Source: Paraflavitalea sp. CAU 1676
Lineage (GTDB): Bacteria > Bacteroidota > Bacteroidia > Chitinophagales > Chitinophagaceae
Length of the DNA stretch: 64,000 nucleotides
Direction of reading: 5' to 3'
Assembly (NCBI RefSeq): GCF_029223285.1
Contig: NZ_JARHUJ010000007.1
Location: 62,001 to 126,000, forward strand
This document shows, in pieces, positions 56,359 through 63,723 of this stretch. The notes under the pieces were generated by a model. That model was given only the letters and a program-made list of their open reading frames with translations, had not been told where the DNA came from and searched no databases. Within the stretch, counting starts at the first letter, position 1. Every line of letters begins with the position of its first letter. The position numbers and the translations under genes are program-made.

Positions 56359-56714
56359 AAACACACAATTAAAGTGCTTTTTCTTTTGGGCCTAACTTCG
56401 GCTGGTTCTCCAATTTGAATCTCGTTTTTCCTATATTATCGTTTTTAAAGGTCGCGACAACCCACGTGCGAGAAGAATTGACAATCCAATTCCCAAGTTT
56501 CCTGCCGCTGTAAATAATCAATAAATCGTGCAGCTTTCATTTTTGAAATTTGTCGCTGAATCGCAGTTGCAGTATTTGGTTAAATTGATACAAAAAGAAT
56601 GGAAGGGCTTCACTCAACCAACGAGAAATACTTCAATAAACCCTGGCACTTCGTCACAACAATCCTGCTTCAATATAATGCTCACATTCAGAGAGTTACA
56701 GAGATACCCAAAAT
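56359..56714. other. gene-free region before the sulfur operon
   Basis: No open frame with coding character. The region is AT-rich and looks like the right flank of the integrated module; no insertion sequence ends were seen. Confidence 0.4.
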
Positions 56715-56738
56715 CTATTCAATAATTATATTGAATAG
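56715..56738. promoter_or_regulatory. operator palindrome, copy 1 (candidate ArsR-rhodanese site)
   Basis: CTATTCAAT, six bases AATTAT, then ATTGAATAG: perfect 9-base arms. It overlaps the position expected for the -33 element of the promoter whose -7 box is at 56743. A protein bound here would block that promoter. The same arms and spacing recur at 58479-58502. Confidence 0.85.
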
Positions 56739-56742
56739 ATTG

Positions 56743-56750
56743 TATCTTTG
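56743..56750 (+). promoter_or_regulatory. promoter -7 box of the sulfur operon
   Basis: TATCTTTG matches the Bacteroidota consensus TAnnTTTG. The gene start at 56765 is only 15 bases further, so the leader is very short or absent. Confidence 0.7.
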
Positions 56751-56764
56751 CAAAAAATTGGCAA

Positions 56765-57199
56765 ATGAGGTTCTATATCCTGTCCCTACTTGTATTATTG
56801 TCGTATCATACTGTTGCTCAGTCATCACCTGAACCATGGCGTCCTGCTCAATTGATGCCAACGAAAACGTTGGCGGAAAGAATACAAAAGGAAGAGCTCG
56901 GAAAGACTATCATAATGTCGGTGGGTCCTGATGCGATCATCAAAGGCTCTGTAGATATTGGTCCCGGCCGCGAATATCAAAATATAGCCAAGTTGAAAAA
57001 TCACCTAAGGTCTATATCAAAAGAACAGGAAGTGGTGATCTACTGTGGCTGTTGCCCGTTCAGCAAGTGCCCTAATATCAGACCTGCCTTTTCAGCTTTG
57101 GTAGAAATGGGATTCAAAAACGCTAAACTGCTGGATATACCTAAGAATATCAAAGTAGATTGGCTCGATAAAAACTATCCTACACAAGCACAACCATGA
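56765..57199 (+). CDS. periplasmic rhodanese-like sulfurtransferase
   Basis: A 144-residue exported protein (leader MRFYILSLLVLLSYHTVAQS). The fold is a single rhodanese domain, with the active-site loop YCGCCPFSKCPN in the second half, so Cys in the usual first position of the loop (CGCCPF) plus a second Cys pair. The end block VEMGFKNAKLLDIPKNIKVD and DW follows. It may take up sulfane sulfur in the periplasm. It is the first gene of an operon with a TlpA-like protein and the ArsR regulator, and it overlaps the next gene by four bases (ATGA). The extra Cys residues are unusual for rhodaneses and could help store sulfur. Confidence 0.88.
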   Translation: MRFYILSLLVLLSYHTVAQSSPEPWRPAQLMPTKTLAERIQKEELGKTIIMSVGPDAIIKGSVDIGPGREYQNIAKLKNHLRSISKEQEVVIYCGCCPFSKCPNIRPAFSALVEMGFKNAKLLDIPKNIKVDWLDKNYPTQAQP

Positions 57200-57705
57200 A
57201 AAGAGTACTCATCACAATAGGACTGATAACAACTGGGTTTTCGCTGGCTGCACAAGACAGCGGTTTGATTCTTAACAAGCAGGCACCGCCCATTGAGTTG
57301 CTGCAGCCTGATGGGAAATTGCTCAAACTCACCGATTATGAGGGAGGATTGGTTCTCCTAGATTTTTGGGCAACATGGTGTGAGCCATGCGTGCAGGAGC
57401 AACCGGTATTAAAAAAGATCTATGAGAAGCATCAGCAATCGGTCCGGCAGGGTAAATTCCAGGTGATCGGTGTGTCACTCGACCGCAGCAAAATGAACTG
57501 GACCACCGGAATTTCAAATCTTGCCATTACCTGGCCACAAGCCAGCGATCTGAAATATTGGAACAGTCCTGTCGCCCGGCAATACCATATTGAAGAGCTA
57601 CCCTATAATGTGCTCATTGATGAGCGTGGAAAGGTTATTGCTGTCAATTTGCACGGCAGGGAGCTGGAATCATTTATAGACAGCCATCTAAATAAAGCCA
57701 GCTAA
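57196..57705 (+). CDS. TlpA-like periplasmic thioredoxin
   Basis: A 169-residue exported protein (leader to about SLAAQD). It has the TlpA/ResA layout: APPIELLQPDGKLLKLTDYE, LVLLDFWATWCEPCVQEQPV with active-site CEPC, and LPYNVLIDERGKVIAVNLHG. It would reduce disulfides or persulfides in the periplasm, probably those of the upstream rhodanese. It overlaps the upstream gene by four bases and its stop overlaps a possible ATG of the next, so translation is coupled. The cis-Pro position (EELPYN) is intact, so the enzyme should be active. Confidence 0.9.
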   Translation: MKRVLITIGLITTGFSLAAQDSGLILNKQAPPIELLQPDGKLLKLTDYEGGLVLLDFWATWCEPCVQEQPVLKKIYEKHQQSVRQGKFQVIGVSLDRSKMNWTTGISNLAITWPQASDLKYWNSPVARQYHIEELPYNVLIDERGKVIAVNLHGRELESFIDSHLNKAS

Positions 57706-57740
57706 TGCTTTGGCTGTATTTTCGGATATTTTTTTTACGC

Positions 57741-58400
57741 ATGAACAAGAGAGAATTCAAAGACAAGGTATATGGAGAACTGGCAAAGGTCTCTAAAGCC
57801 ATGAGTAATCCTCATCGTCTCGAAATTATCGACCTGCTTGCACAAGGTCCTTTCACCGTTGAAGATATCGCCAGCTACACGGGGTTGTCAGTGGCGAACG
57901 CTTCTCAGCACCTTCAAACCTTGAAGAGCTCAAAACTGGTAAAAATATCACGGAACGGTAATTATATTAATTATTCACTGGCCGGAGAGAATGTGTTCAA
58001 TGCCTGGACAGCATTGCGCGAATTAGGATTGGTATATAATGCGGAGGTCGGGAAGACAGTAAATGAGTTTCGCGCTGGATTCGGCGACATGGATTGCATC
58101 GATGCAGATCAATTATCGAAACTTGTTGAAGAAGACAAAGTTATTTTACTGGATGTGAGACCGGAAGAAGAATACAACCGTGGCCATGTACATAGGGCCA
58201 TATCAATGCCTATCGAACAGTTAGGTGCAAAACTTAAAAATCTGTCCAAAAGCAAAACCATTGTAGCATATTGTCGCGGCCCTTTTTGTGTTTACGCTGA
58301 CGATGCAGTAGCCTTGCTGAAGAAACATGGGTACAAGGCACAGAGAATGAAAGAAGGTTTTCCTGATTGGGCACTGAAAGGCTATCCCGTTGATCAATGA
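57741..58400 (+). CDS. ArsR-family repressor fused to a rhodanese domain
   Basis: A 219-residue protein from ATG 57741. Residues 1-100 are an ArsR winged helix (AKVSKAMSNPHRLEIIDLLA, FTVEDIASYTGLSVANASQH). The rhodanese domain follows (VILLDVRPEEEYNRGHVHRA) with active loop YCRGPFC (Cys178 and Cys183). The winged helix contains no Cys at all (the next is Cys119), so it cannot use the Cys pair by which BigR/SqrR sense persulfides. The sensing Cys is most likely in the rhodanese domain. Two identical palindromes at 56715 and 58479 are the probable operators. It is the last gene of its operon; the second operon starts behind it. Confidence 0.92.
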   Translation: MNKREFKDKVYGELAKVSKAMSNPHRLEIIDLLAQGPFTVEDIASYTGLSVANASQHLQTLKSSKLVKISRNGNYINYSLAGENVFNAWTALRELGLVYNAEVGKTVNEFRAGFGDMDCIDADQLSKLVEEDKVILLDVRPEEEYNRGHVHRAISMPIEQLGAKLKNLSKSKTIVAYCRGPFCVYADDAVALLKKHGYKAQRMKEGFPDWALKGYPVDQ

Positions 58401-58478
58401 ATTGGATTAATCCACACATTTTTCATGCAGGAGGCACATTAGTGATGTGTATGTGTGTGTTTACTAACAAACACAAAC

Positions 58479-58502
58479 CTATTCAATAAACCTATTGAAT
58501 AG
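58479..58502. promoter_or_regulatory. operator palindrome, copy 2
   Basis: CTATTCAAT, six bases AAACCT, then ATTGAATAG: the same 9-base arms and the same spacing as at 56715. It lies 39 bases before the rhodanese-MBL gene and must control the second unit of the sulfur cluster. The arms agree in all 18 positions while the spacer differs, which marks the arms as the protein contact. Confidence 0.85.
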
Positions 58503-58540
58503 CTAATTTTAATTTTTTTTTCCCCTAAATGAATTGATGT

Positions 58541-59644
58541 ATGAAAAAGCAGGAGATCAGCGTTGCTGAACTGCAGCAACTTCTCAATGAAGGAACACAA
58601 GTTCAAATACTTGATATCAGACCCCAGCAACAAAGAGACGAATGGATGATTGCCGGTAGCATTCACAAAGATGTCTACGAGGAGATTATAGCAGGCAATC
58701 AGAATGCACTCGATGATGTTACACTGTCCGCGGATGTACCGGTTGTGACAGTATGTGGAGGTGGAAGGTCAAGCCTGATCGCTGCCGATATCCTGAACCA
58801 AAAGGGCTATCACGCATATTCATTGCAAGGAGGCATGAAAGCCTGGAATTATGCATGGAGCACGGCGGAAATCAAAACACTAGATGTTACTATTATTCAG
58901 GTGAAGAGAGTAGCAAAAGGTTGCCTTTCTTATATTATAGGTTCTGGTGAACAAGCAATTGTCATTGATGCAGCACTTGACCCCGCCACCTATACTCAAC
59001 TGGCAGAAAATTATGGCTGGAAGATTGTGTATATAATGGATACCCATTTACATGCGGATTATATATCACGTTCGCTGGACCTGGCTGGTGAACTAGGTGC
59101 AGAGCTTTTGTTCAATAAAAGTGCAGAGACCGATTTTCCTTTCACCGGCATACACGATGGACAAATCATTCCATTCGGTCAAAGCATATTTGAAGTAATT
59201 TTTACGCCCGGCCACACTGCCGAAAGCACATCCTTCCTGGTCAATAATCAATTCCTGTTCACAGGAGACACGCTTTTCACCAATGGTGTGGGCAGGCCCG
59301 ACCTGAAAGCAAATGAAAGCAAAGCATTGTTGAAGGCAGAACAACTCTATAATTCTATACAACATATCAAGAGTTTTCCTGGTGAAACTTTTATTCTGCC
59401 TGCACACACTTCCCAATCCCTTGGATTCGATAACACAGTCATCACTTCCCGGTTATTTCAAATTGTTGCACAGGTAGATCTGTTGTCATTGTCGAAAGAA
59501 GACTTTGTAAAGCAGACATTAGAACGGATTTCGCCAACACCACCAAACTATGAACAGATTGCATTAATTAATAAAACGGGCAATCATGAAGGTATTACTC
59601 CTTCGGATTTGGAAGCAGGAGCCAATAGATGTGCTGTATCGTGA
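58541..59644 (+). CDS. rhodanese-persulfide dioxygenase-like fusion (MBL fold)
   Basis: A 367-residue cytoplasmic protein. The rhodanese domain comes first (residues 1-110) with active Cys72 (TVCGGGRSS). The metallo-beta-lactamase-fold domain follows with THLHADY (His169, His171, Asp173), His225 (TPGHTAEST), Asp243 (TGDTLF) and His289 (PAHTS). His169, His225 and Asp243 match the iron ligands of ETHE1-type persulfide dioxygenases in spacing (56 and 18). The motif position 174 is Tyr instead of His, a change that a mononuclear iron enzyme should tolerate. It would oxidize glutathione persulfide to sulfite. Known fusions mostly have the dioxygenase first; here the order is reversed. Confidence 0.9.
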   Translation: MKKQEISVAELQQLLNEGTQVQILDIRPQQQRDEWMIAGSIHKDVYEEIIAGNQNALDDVTLSADVPVVTVCGGGRSSLIAADILNQKGYHAYSLQGGMKAWNYAWSTAEIKTLDVTIIQVKRVAKGCLSYIIGSGEQAIVIDAALDPATYTQLAENYGWKIVYIMDTHLHADYISRSLDLAGELGAELLFNKSAETDFPFTGIHDGQIIPFGQSIFEVIFTPGHTAESTSFLVNNQFLFTGDTLFTNGVGRPDLKANESKALLKAEQLYNSIQHIKSFPGETFILPAHTSQSLGFDNTVITSRLFQIVAQVDLLSLSKEDFVKQTLERISPTPPNYEQIALINKTGNHEGITPSDLEAGANRCAVS

Positions 59645-59673
59645 TCACTTTCTTCAACTACTAATTCTCAACA

Positions 59674-60963
59674 GTGGAAGTTAACTTAGGCTTAAAAGAT
59701 AACTGGAAACAATTCTTATTACTGGTACTGGTCAATATGTTGGTCGGTGGCATGGTGGGGTTGGAAAGAACCGTTGTGCCATTAGTCGGATCAGAAGAGT
59801 TTAAAATAGATTCCGATCTGGTGATCTTCTCCTTCATTATTGCATTTGGTATTGTGAAAGCCTTCACCAATTTAATATCTGGAGTTCTCGCCGATAAATA
59901 TACTCGTAAGAAGATTCTGATATTGGGTTGGTTGATTGGCGTGCCGGTACCATTTTGCTTGGCATGGGGGCCAACCTGGAATTGGATCATCGCTGCTAAT
60001 ATCCTGCTCGGTATCAGTCAGGGCCTTGCATGGTCAATGACTGTCAATATGAAGATTGACCTCGTAGGACCTAAAAAAAGAGGTCTTGCCATGGGATTGA
60101 ATGAAGCAGCAGGTTATGGAGCTGTTGGGTTGACCGCGCTGCTGACCGGTTATTGGGCTTCTGAGTATGGGCTTAGGCCTTATCCCTTCTACATTGGCAT
60201 AATCTATACCGTTGCCGGGTTGCTGCTGTCTATCATTGTGATCACAGACACGCGCAAGCATGCACAATTGGAGGCGGCACAGCGGAAGGTGACCAGAGCA
60301 GGTGAACAAGCGCATAAACCCAGCTTCTCATGGGTTTTCCGGGAAACGACCGTAAAAAATACAAATCTATTAACCGTATCGCAGGCAGGACTCATCAACA
60401 ATTTGAATGATGGGATGTCTTGGGGGGTATTCCCGCTGCTGTTTATTTCTGCAGGCGTTGGCCTGGAAGGCGTGGGATGGATCAAAGCAGTGTATCCGGT
60501 TGTGTGGGGAGTAGGTCAAATCATTACCGGACCACTGGCCGACCGGATAGGACGCAAACCGCTCATTGTTTGGGGCATGTTTGTGCAGGTGCTCGGCCAT
60601 ATAGTAATTGGCTTACAGATCCTGCCTCCGCTACAGTCTGGCCTCACCGGTTCCATTTTATTGGGGGCGGGTACGGCCATGGTCTATCCGGCCTTATTAG
60701 CTGCTGTTAGTGACGCCGCACATCCAACCTGGCGGGCGTCTGCTTTGGGCGTGTATCGCTTTTGGCGCGATATAGGATATGGTGTAGGAGCTATCATGGC
60801 TGGTATTATCGCCGGTTGGCTGGGAATAATGTGGGCTGTGCATGTCGCAGGAGGACTCACTTTCCTCTCAGGCGTATTTGTTTGGTGGAAGATGAAAGAA
60901 TCCCTTGAGGTGAGTACCCAAAAAGATCAAGCTGGTATAAAAACGGTTTCAACAACCCGGTAA
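59674..60963 (+). CDS. MFS transporter of the sulfur cluster
   Basis: A 429-residue transporter with 12 predicted helices. It begins at GTG 59674 (no ATG exists before helix 1). Typical text: FLLLVLVNMLVGGMVGLERT, the A-loop GVLADKYTRKKILILG, LLGISQGLAWSMTVNMKIDL, and the second-half loop GPLADRIGRKPLIVWGMF. The C-terminus is cytoplasmic and polar. Family members in sulfur clusters next to persulfide dioxygenase genes are candidates for export of sulfite or thiosulfate or import of organic sulfur; no substrate is proved. The gene follows the dioxygenase with 29 bases and belongs to its operon. Confidence 0.9.
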   Translation: MEVNLGLKDNWKQFLLLVLVNMLVGGMVGLERTVVPLVGSEEFKIDSDLVIFSFIIAFGIVKAFTNLISGVLADKYTRKKILILGWLIGVPVPFCLAWGPTWNWIIAANILLGISQGLAWSMTVNMKIDLVGPKKRGLAMGLNEAAGYGAVGLTALLTGYWASEYGLRPYPFYIGIIYTVAGLLLSIIVITDTRKHAQLEAAQRKVTRAGEQAHKPSFSWVFRETTVKNTNLLTVSQAGLINNLNDGMSWGVFPLLFISAGVGLEGVGWIKAVYPVVWGVGQIITGPLADRIGRKPLIVWGMFVQVLGHIVIGLQILPPLQSGLTGSILLGAGTAMVYPALLAAVSDAAHPTWRASALGVYRFWRDIGYGVGAIMAGIIAGWLGIMWAVHVAGGLTFLSGVFVWWKMKESLEVSTQKDQAGIKTVSTTR

Positions 60964-61039
60964 CTACAAACACACTCACTATTGAAGCTAATCAATTAAT
61001 GAGGTGTAGTCTTACATATTTGCTATCAAAGAATAAGCT

Positions 61040-61576
61040 ATGATGAAATATACCTGTTATTGACTTTCCTGCTACCTTTTGTCAGCTCGGCCCAACTTTC
61101 AAAAAAAGACTGTCTTTGGCTTCCCTTTGCAGGGTTTATTGGTGTTGGGAAGGAACCGGAGATGGAGCCGACGGTGCAGACACTTACGAAAGAAGCTATC
61201 GCCAGATACTAAACAAAACTTTTATTAAAATCAAAAACAAGACGAACTACCTACCCAATGACAAGTCACAAAATTCTTACGTACGTGAACATGTGGGGTA
61301 CATCAGCTAATTAGATGCAAATAGTGTAGATAATAATCACAGCAATTATTTGCCAATTAAAATCACACGTGCTTCCGTGGCCAGTCTGAATAATCCGAAC
61401 ATTGATTAAATCGATATTATACGGAACTCCTTTTTCCGATCCTTTTCTGAATGATTTTTCTGAAGAATTTGTTTTGGAAAGTTTCAACCTTATAACGGCA
61501 AAAGCCTAAAGGTTAAGGAAATCTTTAAGTATAATGCATTAGTTAATAAGATACTGATAGAGAAAGTTTGTATGTA
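61040..61576 (+). pseudogene. decayed secreted heme-binding-like (DUF1579-like) gene
   Basis: The signal-peptide text LLTFLLPFVSSAQLSKKD lies in one frame (61060-61115). The next frame reads WEGTGDGADGADTYERSYRQ, then ILNKTFIKIKNKTNYLPNDK and REHVGYIS, the core of a DUF1579-like family (GTGxGADGxYER, VRNKSxYPP, HEHIGYISYD). A stop follows at 61310. Further on, GKFQPYNGKSLKVKEIFKYN ends near 61576. Several frames and stops must be crossed, so it is an inactivated gene. It lies in a gene-free gap of 936 bases that otherwise holds nothing I can name. Confidence 0.5.
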
Positions 61577-61899
61577 AATTAACCTAACAAAAGATCATCA
61601 CTAAAATTTAACCCGTGGCTATAGCAGATGTTGCAAGATTCGCCTGAATGCAAAAATGACTGAATAAATGGGGATTCAGGGGGATCTGATCTGCTAGATC
61701 ATGACGCCTAAAAAAGGGACTAAAGCCGTCCTATCCACTACCGGGCAACGGCCTATTAGACAAATCCTGTAAGCAGCCCCAAGAGTTTTCTTTTAATCCA
61801 TACCCTGGGGTATCATATCGTCGCAGGCAGTTACGTGAAGTGGCGAGTGTCCAAAGGAGAAGTAGTTATACTAAGCTAACTTTTCCTGTTCTTGTAGTT
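61577..61899. other. gene-free stretch
   Basis: No frame with coding character on either strand; no repeat or hairpin of note. Confidence 0.35.
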
Positions 61900-62361
61900 T
61901 TACAATTCCATTTCAGTATCTATAAAAATTTTCGCGCCTTCTGGGCCAACAATTGTAAGCCACGCTTCTGTACCGTCGCCAGCTACATCTAATTTGAAAT
62001 CGAAGAAATCGCAGCACAACCTTTCCGTTTTGATAAAGGATAAAAGCTCATCCAAGGTGTTATCACTACCCTCAAATTTGTACATGTAACCGTTCGCCAA
62101 TTCCTGTCTGGACAATACTTTCTTTTTGAGCGACGCCATTACCTGCTCCTTTCTTTTCCTTAATTCCAGGCTTGTGAGTTTGCAGGAGACTTCCTTTGTT
62201 TTAACCTGGGTGTCCATTTTTACTGATTTTATTAACGTCTTTTTGACGCTGCTATCTTTTGAGCAGCAATCATCGGTACATGTTACTTCTTTTGTTTGCG
62301 AAGTGCCAGCGACGGAGCATAGAAGGAAAAATACCACTACACCAATTTTGGAAACGTTCAT
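61900..62361 (-). CDS. Cys-rich secreted protein of the metal resistance cluster
   Basis: A 153-residue exported protein (leader to about VAGTSQT). A Cys-rich start CTDDCCSKDSS is followed by a domain also found near mercury and arsenic genes: VSCKLTSLELRKRKEQVMAS, ELANGYMYKFEGSDNTLDEL, IKTERLCCDFFDFKLDV, and VGPEGAKIFIDTE. The ERLCC motif is typical of that family. It probably binds thiophilic metal in the periplasm. A MerR-type operator (GGAGTATAGTCCATGG) lies 40 bases before its start, so the regulator at 63189 should control it. Name of the family unknown to me. Confidence 0.8.
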   Translation of the reverse strand: MNVSKIGVVVFFLLCSVAGTSQTKEVTCTDDCCSKDSSVKKTLIKSVKMDTQVKTKEVSCKLTSLELRKRKEQVMASLKKKVLSRQELANGYMYKFEGSDNTLDELLSFIKTERLCCDFFDFKLDVAGDGTEAWLTIVGPEGAKIFIDTEMEL

Positions 62362-62400
62362 GGATGCTTTTTTTTTAGGTGCATTACGAAATTACATAGT

Positions 62401-62416
62401 GGAGTATAGTCCATGG
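62401..62416. promoter_or_regulatory. MerR-type operator, copy 1
   Basis: GGAGTATAGTCCATGG is shared, except for one base, with the MerR-type operator at 63141-63156 (GGAGTATAGTCTATGG). It is oriented the same way relative to the minus-strand gene behind it, and TAATTTCG (62387-62394, minus strand) resembles the -7 box. A MerR-type activator would bind in the spacer of this promoter. Confidence 0.75.
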
Positions 62417-62459
62417 TAGCCTACGACAATAAAAAAAATTTGAAATATTGAATTTCAAC

Positions 62460-62789
62460 CTATTTCCTCGGTGCAAAAAATATTATATATGCTCCTATCA
62501 GGCAGATTATGGTTCCGATAATATCATAGGAATCAGGCTTTATCTTATCAATTTTCCATCCCCAGATCACTGCCATGATGATAAACACACCCCCATAAGC
62601 TGCATATACCCGCCCAAAACTTGCAGGTTGCCAAGTTGCCACCACTCCATACAACACAAGGATAATGAACCCTAAAATACCCATCCATAGCGGTTTGCTT
62701 TCTCTTAACCAAAGCCATACTAAATAGCCTCCGCCAATTTCACAAAGACCAGCCAGCACGAAAATGAACAATGATTTTATGATCAGCAT
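62460..62789 (-). CDS. ynfA: YnfA/UPF0060 family small membrane protein
   Basis: A 109-residue protein with four membrane helices: [60 protein letters not shown], and [19 protein letters not shown]. The blocks [15 protein letters not shown] and GRVYAAYGG are the family signature. YnfA proteins belong to the small multidrug-resistance-like fold and are found in metal resistance clusters. Being in the same direction as the two genes around it, it is part of the metal operon. Its transport substrate is unproved. Confidence 0.92.
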   Translation of the reverse strand: MLIIKSLFIFVLAGLCEIGGGYLVWLWLRESKPLWMGILGFIILVLYGVVATWQPASFGRVYAAYGGVFIIMAVIWGWKIDKIKPDSYDIIGTIICLIGAYIIFFAPRK

Positions 62790-62835
62790 TGTAAATATTT
62801 TTCCTTAATTTATTGAATATTAGTTAACTAACAGC

Positions 62836-63105
62836 TTACTTCTGATTTTCAGGCCTACATGAGCAATCTGTACTGCAAGATCTACGATTTTTATACTTTC
62901 TAATAAAATCAATACCATAAAGTACCATCGCCAGGCTTAAAAGTAGTATTGCAATTTTCTCTATTTTTCCGAAAAAGGATATAATACCCGTTAATCCTAC
63001 CCCAGCACCTATTATTGGCAAAAGGCAGCAAAGGGCACAAGCAGAAAGGCCAATGATGGCGAGTATCTTACGTTTTCGTTCCGTATTCTTAAATTGAATT
63101 TTCAT
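62836..63105 (-). CDS. MerT/MerF-like mercuric transport protein
   Basis: An 89-residue membrane protein with two or three helices. The first carries the metal motif CALCCLLPIIGAG (Cys pair in the helix, as in MerT), the second is KIAILLLSLAMVLYGIDFI. The Cys-rich end (SCSTDCSCRPENQK) is cytoplasmic. MerT-like proteins move Hg(II) through the inner membrane to a reductase. No MerP or MerA is seen in the window; the reductase may lie outside. Its promoter contains the MerR operator and a -7 box TAAGTTTG (63127-63134, minus strand). Confidence 0.8.
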   Translation of the reverse strand: MKIQFKNTERKRKILAIIGLSACALCCLLPIIGAGVGLTGIISFFGKIEKIAILLLSLAMVLYGIDFIRKYKNRRSCSTDCSCRPENQK

Positions 63106-63126
63106 TTTTTGTTAAGTTTAAGGATA

Positions 63127-63166
63127 CAAACTTAAACCGAGGAGTATAGTCTATGGTGTAACTTTG
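63127..63166. promoter_or_regulatory. divergent MerR-controlled promoters
   Basis: The operator GGAGTATAGTCTATGG (63141-63156) lies between a minus-strand -7 box TAAGTTTG (63127-63134) for the MerT-like gene and a plus-strand -7 box TAACTTTG (63159-63166) for the MerR gene. Both boxes match TAnnTTTG. One regulator site therefore serves both directions, as in classic mer loci. Confidence 0.8.
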
Positions 63167-63188
63167 TAGGGATATAAATTTAAGATTT

Positions 63189-63608
63189 ATGCTTATTGGT
63201 GAATTAGCAAAAAAGAGTGGTTTAACCCGCGATACTATCCGCTTTTATGAAAAACAGGGACTGATTAAAGTAGGATGGCGGGAGAGACGGGAAAATAACT
63301 ACAAAGAATACTCAGCGGGTGTTTTACGACGCCTATTGCTTTTTAAGAAGATAAAGTCCTACGGCTTTACCTTACAGGAATGTGCGGAGATCATATCGTT
63401 AATAGATGCTAACCTGGCATCTTGTGACAGGGTGAGTAAGGCGGCAGATGATAAGATCATAGCTATAGAATCGAAGATACAGGAATTACAGGCGCTAAAG
63501 AACTTGCTGAGAACGAGTGTTGATGCTTGTTTAAGCGGTTGTTGTGCAAACAAGGAGGATGATAATTGCCAGCTTTTTGATCTGGAAGATGCAGCAAAGG
63601 GTCAATAG
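63189..63608 (+). CDS. MerR family metal-responsive regulator
   Basis: A 139-residue regulator. The N-terminal MerR helix-turn-helix and wing (MLIGELAKKSGLTRDTIRFY, EKQGLIKVGWRERRENNYKE, YSAGVLRRLLLFKKIKSYGF) is followed by the dimer coiled coil and a Cys-rich end. Cys79 and Cys114 are 35 residues apart, exactly as the metal-binding Cys82 and Cys117 of Tn501 MerR; Cys118, Cys119 and Cys127 add ligands as in zinc or mercury sensors. It would activate the divergent transport gene and, through a second operator, the Cys-rich protein. Which metal it senses cannot be fixed; Hg(II) is the first guess. Confidence 0.92.
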   Translation: MLIGELAKKSGLTRDTIRFYEKQGLIKVGWRERRENNYKEYSAGVLRRLLLFKKIKSYGFTLQECAEIISLIDANLASCDRVSKAADDKIIAIESKIQELQALKNLLRTSVDACLSGCCANKEDDNCQLFDLEDAAKGQ

Positions 63609-63723
63609 GATTGTGTTTTAAAAGTTGCAATGCTGTATCTTCACCCTTTATTGGTTACCAGGTTAATGCTATAATATTAAAAAATCTACTAAATATGGCC
63701 ATATCATACGTATTGCGGCTGTA

